From Rhypophila decipiens (Eukaryota; Ascomycota; Sordariomycetes; Sordariales; Naviculisporaceae): 64,000 bases of DNA. The DNA is taken from positions 62,001-126,000 of the forward strand of contig MU858104.1 of NCBI GenBank assembly GCA_033297075.1, given 5' to 3'. Below, one piece after another: positions 13,329-25,300 of the stretch (position 1 is its first letter; every line of letters starts with the position of its first letter). A program made the translations under genes and the position numbers. The notes below the pieces were generated by a model. That model worked only from the letters and a program-made list of their open reading frames with translations. It was not told the DNA's origin and searched no databases.

Positions 13329-14330
13329 ATGTCCGAAGAAACAATAACCCAAGCAACAATCTCAAGCTGGGGTACGGTCCCAACCGCCAAACAAGTTCCT
13401 CGCCCACCTATCCCGGACGCTTCCTCTCCACTCGTCCAGATCCGCCTCTTGGCCTCAGGTCTACATACCCTCGTCCGTCTCCGCGGAACAGGCACACACT
13501 ATAGTGCCTCCACTCTCCCACACATTCCTGGAACAGATGGTGTCGGTCTGACCGTCCCAGACAATCAGCTTGTCTACTTTTCCGCCATGATGCTCCCAGC
13601 CGGCGGCTCGTTCGTGGAATACCTAAACGTCCCCCGTGCAGCAGTCACTCCAGTTCCCCAAGGCGGAAACCCCGTGCAAGTAGCAGGCCTGGTCAACCCC
13701 GCGGCTGCAAGCTGGATGGCACTCGCTACACGAGTCGACCTCTCATCCTTTAAATCCGAGGAAAAGAAAGGATTCTCGGTCCTCATCCTGGGCGTGACAG
13801 CCCTCTCTGGGACGGTCGCTATTTCCGTGTCGCGCCTTTTCGGCGCCACAAAAATCATCGGCGTCGGACGAAGTGCTTCCAAGCTTGAATCGCTGCGTCA
13901 AGATTTAGACGAGACGATCCAGCTATCCATGTCACGATCCGGCGAGGACAATACGGAATGGACCACCGCCGCCAAAGAAGCAGATGTGGTCCTTGATTTC
14001 TTGTATGGTCCTTCCACGCTGTCTTTATTCAGGGCCCTCGGTACCGAAAAGAGCGTGCAGTATGTCCAGATAGGGTCGTCCGCTACTCCCTCGGGCAGTA
14101 TGGAGTTCCCGGCGGATGTTCTGAGGAGCAAAGATCTGACAATGAGTGGATCCGGCCCTGGAGCTTGGAGTTTGAAACGCTTTGCCGAGGAGGCTCCCAA
14201 GATGGTGGCGGCCATTGCGCAGGGAGGGATCAAAGAGTTTCCCGGGTTTCGGGAAGAAAAGCTGACCAACGTGGAGGCGGTTTGGGCTGGCAGTGGCAGC
14301 GGAGCGGAGAGGGTTGTTTTTGTGCCATAG
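13329..14330 (+). CDS. zinc-free MDR oxidoreductase (quinone oxidoreductase-like)
   Basis: Single-exon gene of 333 residues from the medium-chain dehydrogenase/reductase superfamily, likely an NADPH-dependent reductase of an unknown carbonyl or enone. The N-terminal GroES-like half includes HIPGTDGVG. The Rossmann half has SVLILGVTALSGTVAISVSR followed by GATKIIGVGRS, the usual dinucleotide-binding fold, with a somewhat unusual GVTALSG glycine motif. The cysteine/histidine zinc ligands of alcohol dehydrogenases are absent, as in quinone oxidoreductases. An in-frame ATG 39 bases upstream exists, but MSEETITQATISSW is the conventional start for these proteins. Many fungal homologs are annotated only as quinone oxidoreductase, so the substrate is open. 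Confidence 0.85.
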   Translation: MSEETITQATISSWGTVPTAKQVPRPPIPDASSPLVQIRLLASGLHTLVRLRGTGTHYSASTLPHIPGTDGVGLTVPDNQLVYFSAMMLPAGGSFVEYLNVPRAAVTPVPQGGNPVQVAGLVNPAAASWMALATRVDLSSFKSEEKKGFSVLILGVTALSGTVAISVSRLFGATKIIGVGRSASKLESLRQDLDETIQLSMSRSGEDNTEWTTAAKEADVVLDFLYGPSTLSLFRALGTEKSVQYVQIGSSATPSGSMEFPADVLRSKDLTMSGSGPGAWSLKRFAEEAPKMVAAIAQGGIKEFPGFREEKLTNVEAVWAGSGSGAERVVFVP

Positions 14331-14620
14331 AGACAGACTGTTGCGGTCCGACCGGTCTCATGGGTACTAGTAGTAGGTCAGGTTCTGAATGTGGAGGAAG
14401 GTTGCCTTGGAGTCTTCGATGCTCTCAATCGCAGGAAACTCTCTACTATTCCGCAGGAATTCGCGTCAATGGAGGTTTTAAATGTCTATTTTGGCTATAT
14501 GTATATAACATCTCCGTTCCCGACCCATTCCATTACTAGTACATGGCAAATTCGCTTTGGCTCAAGTCAAGAGCAGGTGGTTGAACTGAATTGACTCGAA
14601 TTGTAATACTTCAACCGAGT

Positions 14621-17616
14621 CTAAATTGCTCGGTATCTTTTCCATCTTGGATCCTCCGGTTTCAAGCACACCAGCTCGCAGCCATCCAAAGTAACGATGT
14701 TCTGCAGCTCCTGGATGATTTCATCTGTTACATGGGGATGCTTGTACCTGATGTACTCTATGGCTTCGGTGAAAACGGCCTCGAATAAGCCCAAGGGTTC
14801 CAACTCTAGAAATCTTGGCCTGTCTCGGGGGTGACGGCCCTCCTCATTGTTTACGGCCACGAAGTCGGGCTTGTTCCACTCGGTAGATACCTTGCGAAAA
14901 ACGTCCTGGAGCAATGATTGGTGTCTGACACTGGGCCCGTCACCCACATTGGGTAGAGTGGTAAGATATTCATAGAAAACGCCAAAATGACGGTTAGACA
15001 AGGCCCATCGAAGCCATCGATATTCATTTTGCCTGGGCAAAGGAAGGCCCCAGCTGTCGGGGAAAGAAGACGGCAAGGTGGGTTCGGGAGGTCTGTTTGG
15101 CGGAATGGGGTATTGGTCGACTACTAATACTGGTTCTCCAGATGAGTTCCATGGCAGCGTGATATGATTTGGCGTCGATGTCAAAAGGCGTTTGAGAGGC
15201 CTGTAGAGATGATCATTTTTACCGTGGATCCATAACCGATTGGAGTGCCAGATCCAGTGCTCTTGGGCATAATCCGCCAAGGCCATGAGCTCGGTGCTCT
15301 CCAAGTTCGGTTTTAGATATCGCTGAAGTAGCTGTCCGATGTTGACCTCCTGTCCCTGATGCCCTCCTGGCTTGGGACTTCGCCGCCTGGTAATGGCGGC
15401 GATAAGCCTGGAGGTCACGTCGGCTTTCATGCTACTGGACTCGGAACTGATGGCGTCGGCAACCTTGCGCGTGAGTTGATCTGGCGTGATGGCAGTCTTG
15501 TCTATAGTCGTGATTGACGTGTCGAAGATGCTGTAGTTGAGATAAGTGGTGCAAACAAAGCCCATGTGTATATCTGCCTCGTAGTTGGCGAAGCAGTAGG
15601 GGTTGGACCGACTGTTGACGTCTTGGAGGTACTGGGAAACGCTGTGATGGATGAATCGCACACTGTCATCCTCTTCGTCCACCTCGAGCAGTCCGCCGCC
15701 GCAGAGTCCAACAATTGCCCTCTCATTTTGCGGCATCGAAGCCGTGATGGAACTCCAATCGGTCTCGCCCGGTTTGACGTGGAGTGCCACCTTCAGCTCA
15801 GCCAGGGTCAAGGGTCGCTTCGCCGAGGCAATGAGCTGAAAGATCTTGCTCCCATATCGCCTATCTGAGATCCTATTTAATGCATTCTTGAAGGCCTCGG
15901 CCAGATCCTTTGGCGGGGATTCGAGAAGTTTTAGCACGTCTGAATCCGACAGCAGAGTCGTGCCATGGAGTGGGAACAAGGCCTCGATCTGCAAAGCCAC
16001 CCAGAGGTACATGCCCTCTGAGGCACCTACCAGAACGTCCCGTATGATGTCCTCCAGATCCTTGTCCAAAGTTCGGATATGTCTCCGTCTTTCGAATTCC
16101 GCGTCCACAAAGGCCTTCATTTCTGTGGCCTGCGATGAAGCCGTTATCGCGAGAGAAGTACCCGATGAAACGTCGTAGTCGTAGTGAACCTCTATGACCT
16201 TGTGCACTATTTCCGCAAGTGCTGAGCCGGTTCGGAACGAAATGCAGGCCCGTAACCATCGACCTTCCCCAACGTAATCGTTCGCCCAGGCCAAGATTAG
16301 CTCGAGGACTCTCGTCGCCATCTCATTGTCGTATCTGTCCAGACCATCCAGGATGACAAAAACCCGAGATTTCTTTGGACGAAGTGTCTTAACAAGCCTT
16401 AGCTGCTCCTCGAGGGAGGGAGTGGCACATTCGGCGTGAAGTCTTTCAAGCTGCGAGCGGGTGTGGTTGGTTGATTCGGTTGTGGAGTAGCTAACGTCTG
16501 GGAGCTGAGAGATGAACTGCTGGAGGATGCTTCGCACAATCTTCTCGGGAGTATCCGAACCGAGATGATCGTCATTGCAGAAGAAGTACGTGATGATGTT
16601 TTTGGAGAAAAAAGAGCCCTCAGCTTGCAGATGAAAGAGCTCGGCCACTATGTTTGCTAGGGCCACGGTCTTGCCACTTCCAAGCTTACCGTGCACTAGG
16701 AGAATGTTATTGACCCATAAAGCATTGAGCTGAACCCAACTTCGAAACTTCTCATCGTCCAAGATCCATCGAACGGTTCCTTTCTTTCGATGCCGGCGCC
16801 ATGTGGCAGTGCGTCGGAGTTGATCCGAACGGGGACTGAGCATTTCCTGAACGCGAGTGCTCAGCAGAACGGCATCTCGTTGCTTCTTGGATTCTGACTT
16901 GTCGGACCACTCCGCCAGTTTCTTGCCCACCCTCCCAAGTGTGCTCGCCGCTTCGACCTGCGCCTGGCTAGTGAGGACAGCGACCTTCCTGTCGATAGTC
17001 AAGGCAATCTGACCCAGATCTGTCTCGAACTTGGAAGCCTCCTTGTCAAAAAAGGCAATAAAGGATGACGTGAGTTGGAGAAGAGTTGGCTTCTTAAGAA
17101 CCAGAACAATGTCTTTGCAGAATGTGACCAAGACTATGAGGTATTCGCACATGAGGTCGTGGAGTTCCTTCGAGGATGGAAAGACCTCACTAAGCTCCTT
17201 GGTGATGGAAGAAGACCGTCCAATCCTCAGGAAAAGTTCTGATATATTTTTGAAGAAGGACAAAGAACCAACCGCCATCCCAAGAGTGGTCTTGATCGTT
17301 GCCCAAATCCCGCTGGCCAAGAGGTTTTGAGATGAAGCCACCATAAAATCCCCAAGACGGGATAAGGTCTGGATTCTGTCCAGAAACATCGCCATCCTCG
17401 TCGCATAGGGCATCCATGCTTTGTGATTTCTTGATCCATCGCGGTTGATCTCTTCGGTGAGCGCTATCACATCTTGGGGGGTTGGTGGCGACTTGGTCCT
17501 CTGGCCCTTGAAGTCGCGGCGCGATTCTCACCCAGGCATGCACAGAATTCCGAGAGTGCCTGTGCAAGCCTGATTTCGGGCTTTAGCTTTGCCGCAGTAC
17601 TGAGTGCTGTTGACAT
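14621..17616 (-). CDS. NLR-like STAND protein (DUF7708-type N-terminus + NACHT) with a 5' frameshift
   Basis: Fungal NOD-like receptor type protein. Such proteins sense non-self or damage and can trigger regulated cell death; no specific role is shown here. A 949-codon frame runs from 17470 to 14621. Residues 1-200 of it match the helical N-terminal domain common in fungal STAND proteins (IALTEEINR, GDFMVASSQNL, LMCEYLIVLV). The NACHT P-loop GKLGSGKT is at 261-268, Walker B is VFVILDGLDRYD, and winged-helix-like sequence follows. I see no WD40, ankyrin or TPR repeats at the C-terminus. An ATG at 17616 opens a different frame with the expected family N-terminus (EIRLAQALSEF), which shifts near 17514-17523. 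Two extra bases in a CG-rich run would explain the break. Either the gene is frameshifted, the assembly is wrong, or translation starts at a downstream ATG such as that of MPYATRM. Confidence 0.85.
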
Positions 17617-18480
17617 TTAGGCGATGCTGTCGTCAAGAGTGAACGTGCTTGGAGTATACGGGGTAATCATCGTCGTCGTTGTCTCGTTGAAGAGCTGAAC
17701 ACAGGTCACAAGCCACATGATTTTGGGCCAACATCAATGCCAAGCAATCATTATGCACTGCCCCCAAACTGGTTTAGTCCATTGACAGGGAAGTTGAGGC
17801 TTCCCATCATGATGTTCTCCCTCTCCCCAATTTGAGACTCGGATATTCCATGCCGGTCATCCTGCTTTGTATACTCACTCTTTGATATTACCTTGAGCTG
17901 TCTCTCGCTTAGCCTTCCGAAAGGCCGAAGAAAGCACACTTTTATGGCGAGAAATGAACAAGTTAAGTACTATCAGGCCAGTCCCCCCCACACCATTCCT
18001 CCCAAACCAGCACATCCAGCTGCTGGGAAGCCCCCGAGATAGTGTCGTGCATAAAAGACTGGAGCCCTATTGGTTGCGCCATGTCTGCGGGAATCTTCGT
18101 CCCGTCTCCTGGGCGGGGTTGCTGTCATTGTGGTGACCAGTGGGCACAGGCTGGGACAGTGAGGAGGACGGGGATGAGAGACACGGAAAAGAAGATGAGA
18201 GGGGAGCATGAGGCTCTGCGATGAGTGATGCATCCTTGGAAGTTGGACAGGCCACAATATCGTGACGGAAGCACCGAAGCTTGGTCCCACTCATGACCTG
18301 GCACTGCACTGAGCAACCCTGACTCCTGCCCCAGAACAGTATTCTCGATAGCCTCAAATTTGCTCCGAGTGCAAACATCGGAGCGGAACGTGACAATCAT
18401 TGACCTGAGCGGGTGATTGCAAGGTCATGTTGACCAACATCGAGGAGAACAGGACTTGATCGAGTCATCGTCATTCCACC
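17617..18480. other. divergent intergenic region NLR/small gene
   Basis: About 860 bases between the NLR start (-) and the small three-exon gene (+). Overlapping short frames on both strands have no motifs. I see no supported gene. Confidence 0.35.
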
Positions 18481-18976
18481 ATGGTCTACGACAGCGTCAA
18501 GGCATACGCCCTGTGGATGACTGATCTCAAAAACTATCTGCAGTCGATATTTCCCGGGCAAGATGTTGAAGTAACGGTGCGCGCATTGCATTGAGCTGTA
18601 TAATAAGGCGAGCCGAGAGACTGACAGGTCGGAATACAAACACAGAAGCACGAAAATGAGTATCGAATGAAGATCCCGCGCTACCTTTACATGGTGAGTT
18701 GTTGTTTCCGGCCTGACTTGGCACCTTCGCCTTGGTGTTTGCCAGTTGCACGGGCTTATACAGGTTACGATACGCAGAGCGAGCGAAATCACATCTTTGA
18801 TAACATTCGACAAACGACCTACGACTTCTAAAAGCGGACAGCCTTATAGTATCAGGCATGCGGACAGAGGTCGATCGCTTGCCATAATGAGGCGGAGTCT
18901 TGATGGAGTGTGTACTGGATCCCATGGATGGCTCAGGGTGATCAATGGGACTGACATTGGGCGGCGACTCGGATGA
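18481..18976 (+). CDS. small hypothetical three-exon protein
   Basis: I do not recognise this gene. It is proposed from splice structure. Exons 18481-18576, 18628-18693 and 18746-18976 are all phase 0. The two introns are 51 and 52 nt with donors GTGCGC and GTGAGT, CTGAC branch points and CAG acceptors. The product would be about 130 residues. The first part (KAYALWMTDLKNYL, GQDVEV, then KHENEYRMKIPRYL) looks like a compact alpha/beta domain. The last exon is Arg/Ser-rich and less convincing, so the true 3' end may differ. It lies between the NLR-like gene and the CorA-like gene. No signal peptide or membrane segment is apparent. Confidence 0.45.
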
Positions 18977-19656
18977 CGAAAGCCCGACACAAAGGAAGAA
19001 GCTCTGCAGTTATCCGTATTTTCTCTTTGCTGAACGGCACAAATAATTCGGGATCGGGGATGGAAAATCAGGGGTCCAAGATTGAACTTTGTATTTTGTC
19101 TCGAATTGAAGGACATGAACTTCCACAATCACATTCACAGGCCTCCAAGGCACACATTCCCCGGCCCGGCCTGCATCCCGCCGCTCACCTAGACACCTAG
19201 ATTTGAATGCCCCCGAGTCTGCCTAGGCCGATACCTCGTGGTAATTGGGCACCGCTGCATCACACCGCCCCAAAGCCACTATGCAGTCTGCGACCCCTCG
19301 GCTCGGATGAATGGCCAGTTTTTACCACGCTCCGAGTCAGCTTGCTCGGGCAGCTGGAAATGCAACAAAAATTCCTTCTCATGCCGTCTCTAAACGAGCC
19401 GCATTGTGAAGCCTCCTCTGAAATGCGAAAACAAGAAGCTCAGGTAAAGTCTTCTAATCCCCCAGGGCCCCAGGAACAGTTGGGGCCTCAAAAGAGTAAT
19501 TCCAGCAGGTGCTATAGTCTATACGTGGCATCACAGACATCTTAATATCTCTTATGAAGTGGTTGACTGGAACTAAAGAACCTCGGGCATCAACATAGCT
19601 CACCACTGGCACTTCAATTCCGACTCTCTCCATGTCTATAAACTAGAACCAGGATA
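18977..19656. other. intergenic region upstream of CorA-like gene
   Basis: About 680 bases. Open frames are short and without motifs. It probably contains the promoter of the CorA-like gene and could hide a missed first exon of it. Confidence 0.35.
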
Positions 19657-21628
19657 ATGACGACTCACACCCAGCCGCAGAGTTCTCAAAGATGGTGTGA
19701 AGCGTCCTTCTCCCTCTGCCTGGTTCAGCATTACTTACAGTCAATAACAACACAGCTTTTCAATCGGAGATCAGGCTCTCTTCTCAAGAACAGCTCGAAA
19801 AGACGATAGGAGAAACCTGTCCTGATCCGAATTGCAGATTCATGTAACTATCACGGGCCCCATATATTATCACAACCTGTGGTCTGACATATCCGCCAGA
19901 TTTCTCTATACAGAGAGCTCACGAGGCAAACTTTGCTGTACCCGAGACCAGCTTAACAGAGTGTTGACGCATCATGAAGTTATGCCATCCTTCTTGGACT
20001 TTTGCTTCGAGTTCAAAAGCAAAGAGAACCCTACAACGTCCACCATGTTTCGGTTCGAAGACCATTACTTTGTCCCAGATGGAGCTACTGGCAATCCGCG
20101 CATACAGCACGCTTTCAACATCATTGGCCCCGAAGAAGATAGACGCCACGATAGCCTGAACCCATGGCCCATCCGGCACACTAGTTTATATCATTCCTTT
20201 GACCTGGCCCAAGCCAGATCAGCTTGGATCGCCATCAAGGGAAACCGGGTGGTCCGCGAGAGACTAACGTCCACAGGCAAATCTCTGCAGCATGAACTGA
20301 GCAGAGCCCATACCGCACAGGAACAAGCAACAGCTATGTTTGCATTCTCCCTGTCAACTCATGTTCAGATACTCGAATGGTGCACCGAAGGATGGAGCGG
20401 TTATATCGATTATCTGGAAGAGCGGGTACGAAAACATGCCACGGCCATCAAACTAGCACCCGTCGAGGCCCTCTCGCGGAAGCCGCCTCGAAAGAAATTC
20501 CAACCGCATCCAGGTCCAAATCCCACAGCCACTGGGCTCTCGCACTTCTCTGCCAGATCCAATGGACCGCAGCCACTGGGAATAGGCGGCAGGATCCGTA
20601 GCAATCTTTCCAGAATGGCGTCCGGTTTCAGCGGTCATTCCAGAACCAACACAGTCACTGATGTACACAATCCAACGGGCCTACCTGACGACAAGACAGC
20701 CGAGGACGACGCAGAACAATTAGACAGTATTTTTGCATTTGATGACCTTCAAAGAATTCGTCAAGTTACCGATGATGCAGAGCAAGCCGGCATGATACTC
20801 AAGGAGAACCAACGTATCATCGTGGCAATCCAAAGCCGGTATCGAGACTTGAATTCCGCTCTGAATACTGGTCATATAAACACTCGTTGCAACAACCTCG
20901 ACCTTGGTTCAATTGAGGCCTTGGTCACAGGCTTTGCGAGACAGCTCTCTGTGTTTCAGGCGGATCTGGAGAGCTACGAGGCCAGGGTACAGTTGCTGCT
21001 ACGCAGCTTGGAGAGGAACGAGGACATGGTATGATATTGCCCGCCCACGTGTTGAAATAAGCAGCAAATAAGCTGACAAGAAACTGTGATTTCTATGCAA
21101 TTAGTTCCAGGGAATCCTCCAATACGGCAACATGCGTGTAGGGGAATACTATGCCCGATCCGCCGAGACGTCTGCCGAGACCATGGAAAAGTGGACGGTA
21201 GCCATGCACCAGATCGCCGCCGAGACAGAACACGAGACGGTCTCGATGCACGGTATTACCGTCTTGACGCTGATCTTTCTTCCTGGGACGTTTGTTTCGG
21301 TACGTGCTTCTTTCGACCTCTGATTATATGATCGTATGCTGTCCACTCGCTGAAATTGCTGTGATTTTGTCCATAGACTCTCTTCAGCTCCGGGATATGG
21401 GATTTTGATTCGAGCCACTCCCACAGCATGGGTGACTGGGAGACGCGCGTGCCAGCCCTGAAGCTGTTCCTCGCAATCAGTCTCCCGCTCATGACCCTCG
21501 CCCTGGCACTTTGGTGGATCACGTATCGCTGGGCCAAGGGAAAGCACAGAGTTCCGTTAGACTGGATTCCTGAGACTCTCAGGTCCTCAGGACCGGCCAG
21601 ACCGGCCGTAAAAGGGGCGAGTGTGTAA
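19657..21628 (+). CDS. fungal CorA-like transporter-domain protein
   Basis: Fungal protein related to CorA Mg2+ channels: a long soluble N-terminal domain and two C-terminal membrane helices. Proposed exons are 19657-19696, 19741-19843, 19900-21028, 21105-21299 and 21377-21628, about 572 residues. Exons 2-5 are well supported. The family motif DPNCRF joins IFLYTESSRGKL across intron 19844-19899 (GTAACT donor, CTGAC branch), and HHEVMPSFLDFCFEF follows. Exon 4 carries ETSAETMEKWT and HGITVLTLIFLPGTFVS, the first helix. Exon 5 has FLAISLPLMTLALALWW, the second helix. The canonical GMN loop is not present, as is usual in this fungal group, so ion transport is uncertain. Exon 1 is the weakest part: it rests on the only ATG giving a consistent phase and needs a 44-nt intron. 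Confidence 0.82.
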
Positions 21629-22392
21629 TTCATTGCTATTGCGGTTCCACATTGATTAAGGATATGGGACATGAAGGTACATGACACTCACGACTAAACT
21701 GGCACTTGGTGGATAGGTAATTTGAAGGAGCAGCATATAATCCCAACTTCATACCTTGAACAAAAAGTGTTTTCTCATCTTGGAAACGGGATATCTTACC
21801 GCGCTGAACAAGCTGTTCCACAATTATGAAAGACACTACTTTTCAGGATGGCGTTCTTTTGTTAATTGTTGGAGCTCCGATTGGCTTTGATCAACAGTCG
21901 AAGGTGGTGTGTTACTTGTAGCCCCTGTCATGGTTGTCTGGGGGCCAGTAAATCTGTCAGGGCTGCAGTGACCAAGTACTATAGGGGCTGTGCCCTCCAT
22001 CTTGTTCCGTGGATGGGTAGTACAGTACTGTACAGTACATGTACCGCGTCACTGGTCGACAAAATACCTTGCAAGGCAGACCAGAGCCTTCTTCCTGACA
22101 TTCCTAGGCTAATCTGCTCATATCGGGCCGCAGTTTCCCACCATTATACCACACACCCCTTTACTTGTGGCGGTTTATGATGGAACGAAACCTTAAAGGG
22201 TCTTGCCATGGCAGCCGTATAAACACAGCGATATAGATACCAAGGCTATCCCGTGCCGCTGTTCCACTCTAAATGAACGCACCTCTCCGTCTCTAATCCT
22301 GCGTCTTCACCCAACGTGCATCTTCGCTTCCCGTTGCACTACATTTCACCTCACTACGAAGGAGCAGGGCGTCTAGGCAAATCTGCGGCAAG
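21629..22392. other. intergenic region CorA-like/kinase-vWA
   Basis: About 760 bases between two + strand genes. No gene is supported. It contains the palindrome-rich motif at 22021-22044. Confidence 0.4.
22021..22044. repeat. palindrome-rich 24-bp motif, copy 1
   Basis: Begins TACAGTACTGTA, a perfect 12-bp palindrome, and ends with the palindrome GTACATGTAC. The same 24 bases occur at 36941-36964, also upstream of a + strand gene. Confidence 0.7.
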
Positions 22393-25300
22393 ATGCAGAG
22401 CTTGGAGTTGCCCAATCCCTTCCGCAGCAAATCCCGATCCTCGTCAAATGCGTCCACCGCGAACCTGAGCCTGTCCTCTCACAATAACCCGCAACCGAGC
22501 CTGGACTTTACTAGGAGTATTGAAGAAATACGGAGGGTACACATTGGGCGGGATGGAAATAATCAACTCAAGTCGTACGTTCCGGAGCATGAACTGAGAG
22601 CTTACTGGACCGACACCAGGGTCCGCGAGCTGTCACAGTCATATTTACCGCACCTCACTATCAAGCATGAGGTTGTGGCCCAGAGATGTCTCAGACTCTT
22701 TTCCGCTCTGGTGTATACCAACCGGGTGCAATTCTTTGATACACTCCAGTCCAAGCTCTCAGACGAGCAGCTGCCATTGGTGCAAGATAACCTACCACAA
22801 TCTCTCAGGTCACCGGTCTTCAAAGAGGCCCTGGAGGATCTGTACGAGCATCAATGGATCTTCTGTCCCATGATCCTTGACTACGCCCGTCTAACCGACC
22901 TGGAGCTCCAGCCAGACCACATCCTACCCTTCCAGCACATCCAAGAGATCACACAGGGAGATGCGGCCCATATCTTCAAGGTCAAGATCGACAAGTCTTG
23001 CAATCGGCTCCATCCTAGGGACAAGATTAGGGGCATGCCGTTGAGAGGTGAAGCGCCCTCGGACGGCATCTATGTCCTGAAGTCGTACCACGGCGAGCGT
23101 TATCGACGCCTGTTTCTCAACGAGGCAAAAGCATTTACCACCCTCCATCAAAAGTCTGGCAATGAGCATATTGTTGGCTATTACGGATCATTCATTCAGA
23201 GCGACAAGTTCAATCTGCTCCTCCAGTTTGCCAACGCTGGGAGCCTCCTCGATTACTACCGCGACCCTCCACCGACGAGCCAGCAAGATATTCGCCAGTT
23301 TTGGGGAAGCCTCCTGAGTGTTCTGAAGGGGCTCCATCAGGTACACCAGATCAAGCCCAAAAATGACGAGCCAGGAGAATACAGGGGGTAAGTCACGGTG
23401 GTTACGAAGAGTCCTGGAAACACCACTTTTCTGACACTGGGGTTAAACAGTATCCACGAGGACATCAAACCAGATAACATCCTGCTCATCAAGGGAGGGA
23501 CATCGAAATCTGCCCATGACTTTACGCCTCTTCTTACCGACTTTGGCCATAGCCACTTTCGGGTCGCCAAGGAACTTGAAGAAGAAGAGGATGACATGGG
23601 AGTAGATCGTCAGGGAAACCAGACTTACGGTGAGCATTTGATTCATAATTTCATGCGTCTCTTCACCTACCGTCCTAACATGAATTTCAGGAGCCCCCGA
23701 AGCCAGCAAGCATGCCGATTATCTTCTTCGTCTGCCCAACCAGATTCCAACAGCAGCAGATATCTGGTCCATGGGATGCGTGATTAGCGATGCCGCTGCA
23801 TGGTTGGCTTTTGGACCCAAAGGGCGCGAGGAGTACCGAAAACTGCGGGAAGAATTTGGCAGCCAAGTTGAAAACTTTGAAGACCCAGGCCACTACGACT
23901 GCTTCCACGATGCCGTTGGCAGATCTCAAGCCGTTGACAAGATGCATGTGCGTATTCGGGAAGCATGCCATCCGCAAGACACCATCACGCCCCAGTTGCT
24001 AGACCTCGTCCAGGAGCACATGCTCGTGTGGGACTGGAAGCAGCGGCTGCCGGCCAACTCTGTGTTTGAACGCTGTCGAAAGATTCTGTCCGCTTCGGAG
24101 CGAAACAAGACGCTGAAAGACATGGTCAACAAGGTTCAAACCAACGTCCAAAATGCGGCCAAGCGGATATCCGAATCATCCATGTTTCGTGAAAAAGAGG
24201 AGGAAGTCCAAGATGAGCCATCTCTTGAAACTACGACCTCGGAGCCTACTAGTCCGAATAGGAACGCGCCAGAGCTCAAGGATGACCCCGTCATCTCTCA
24301 ACGGCCCGCCGCAGCATCTCGCTCTCGACCAAAGTTGACACCTTTTCGATGGACGAGCAAGGGGAAAGATAAGGAGACGTCTACACAATCGGGAGGCACC
24401 TTTGACGAGACTGTGACTGATACAAGCACCAATCAGGATCTAGAAGAGCAAACACATCAGTCACCACCGCCCATAGAGGTCTTCCCTAGTCCAACGGTAC
24501 CCCCTCGACCTGCACTGGCACCGCACCTCGGCAGCCACAGCGATGGCGGCGCCCTAAGCCCTCTCTCTGACAACACAGAGCTAGCATTCGACATATCCAG
24601 ACCATCGTCTCCAGCTCGTGCCTCTTCTGCGCAACCAGTTCGAGGTGTTGACCAGTTGGCCAAGCTGGATCTCAGTCTGGAAGAAGCCACCAAGTGGAGG
24701 AATGACTGGAAGAATTATGGCCAGCTGCATCCGGAACAGCACAGAATCATCAAGGATCTGCAGGCTACTCTCAAAGGTCGTGATCACATCTTCTTCATCG
24801 ACGACTCGCGGACCATGAAGCCACACTCGTCCGAGGTCGAGACTGCCCTCGAGACACTTGCATACATTGTCAAGCCCCAAGATGGAAAAGACTCGTTCGG
24901 GGCGGTTTCGGTTGCCATCCGCAGTACCTCCACCGCCAGTGGAAACCGACCAACAATGCTGCATACCAACAGTTCCCAAACGAGCAGGCTGGTGGACATT
25001 GTCAGGCAGAAATGCACCTACCAGCGGATCGAGATTGTGATCGAAGACGTCTTTAGCGACTTGGTTGATAAGGAAATCATCCCTCGTCTTCCGTTAGAGA
25101 GCCCTTCTCGGGACGCCCTTGCCGAAACAAGCGGAAGATCACCAGGGAGTGCCCCGATCCTCCAACGTTCGGCATCATCAGCTTCCAGGAGGTCTGGCAG
25201 CCACTCGACGTCTAATGCCAACCCAATCAGCGTCATAGTCTTGACAAACGGCCAATGGGGCGATGGCAAAGCCGGCGCCGGTATTGACGGTCCCATTAGA

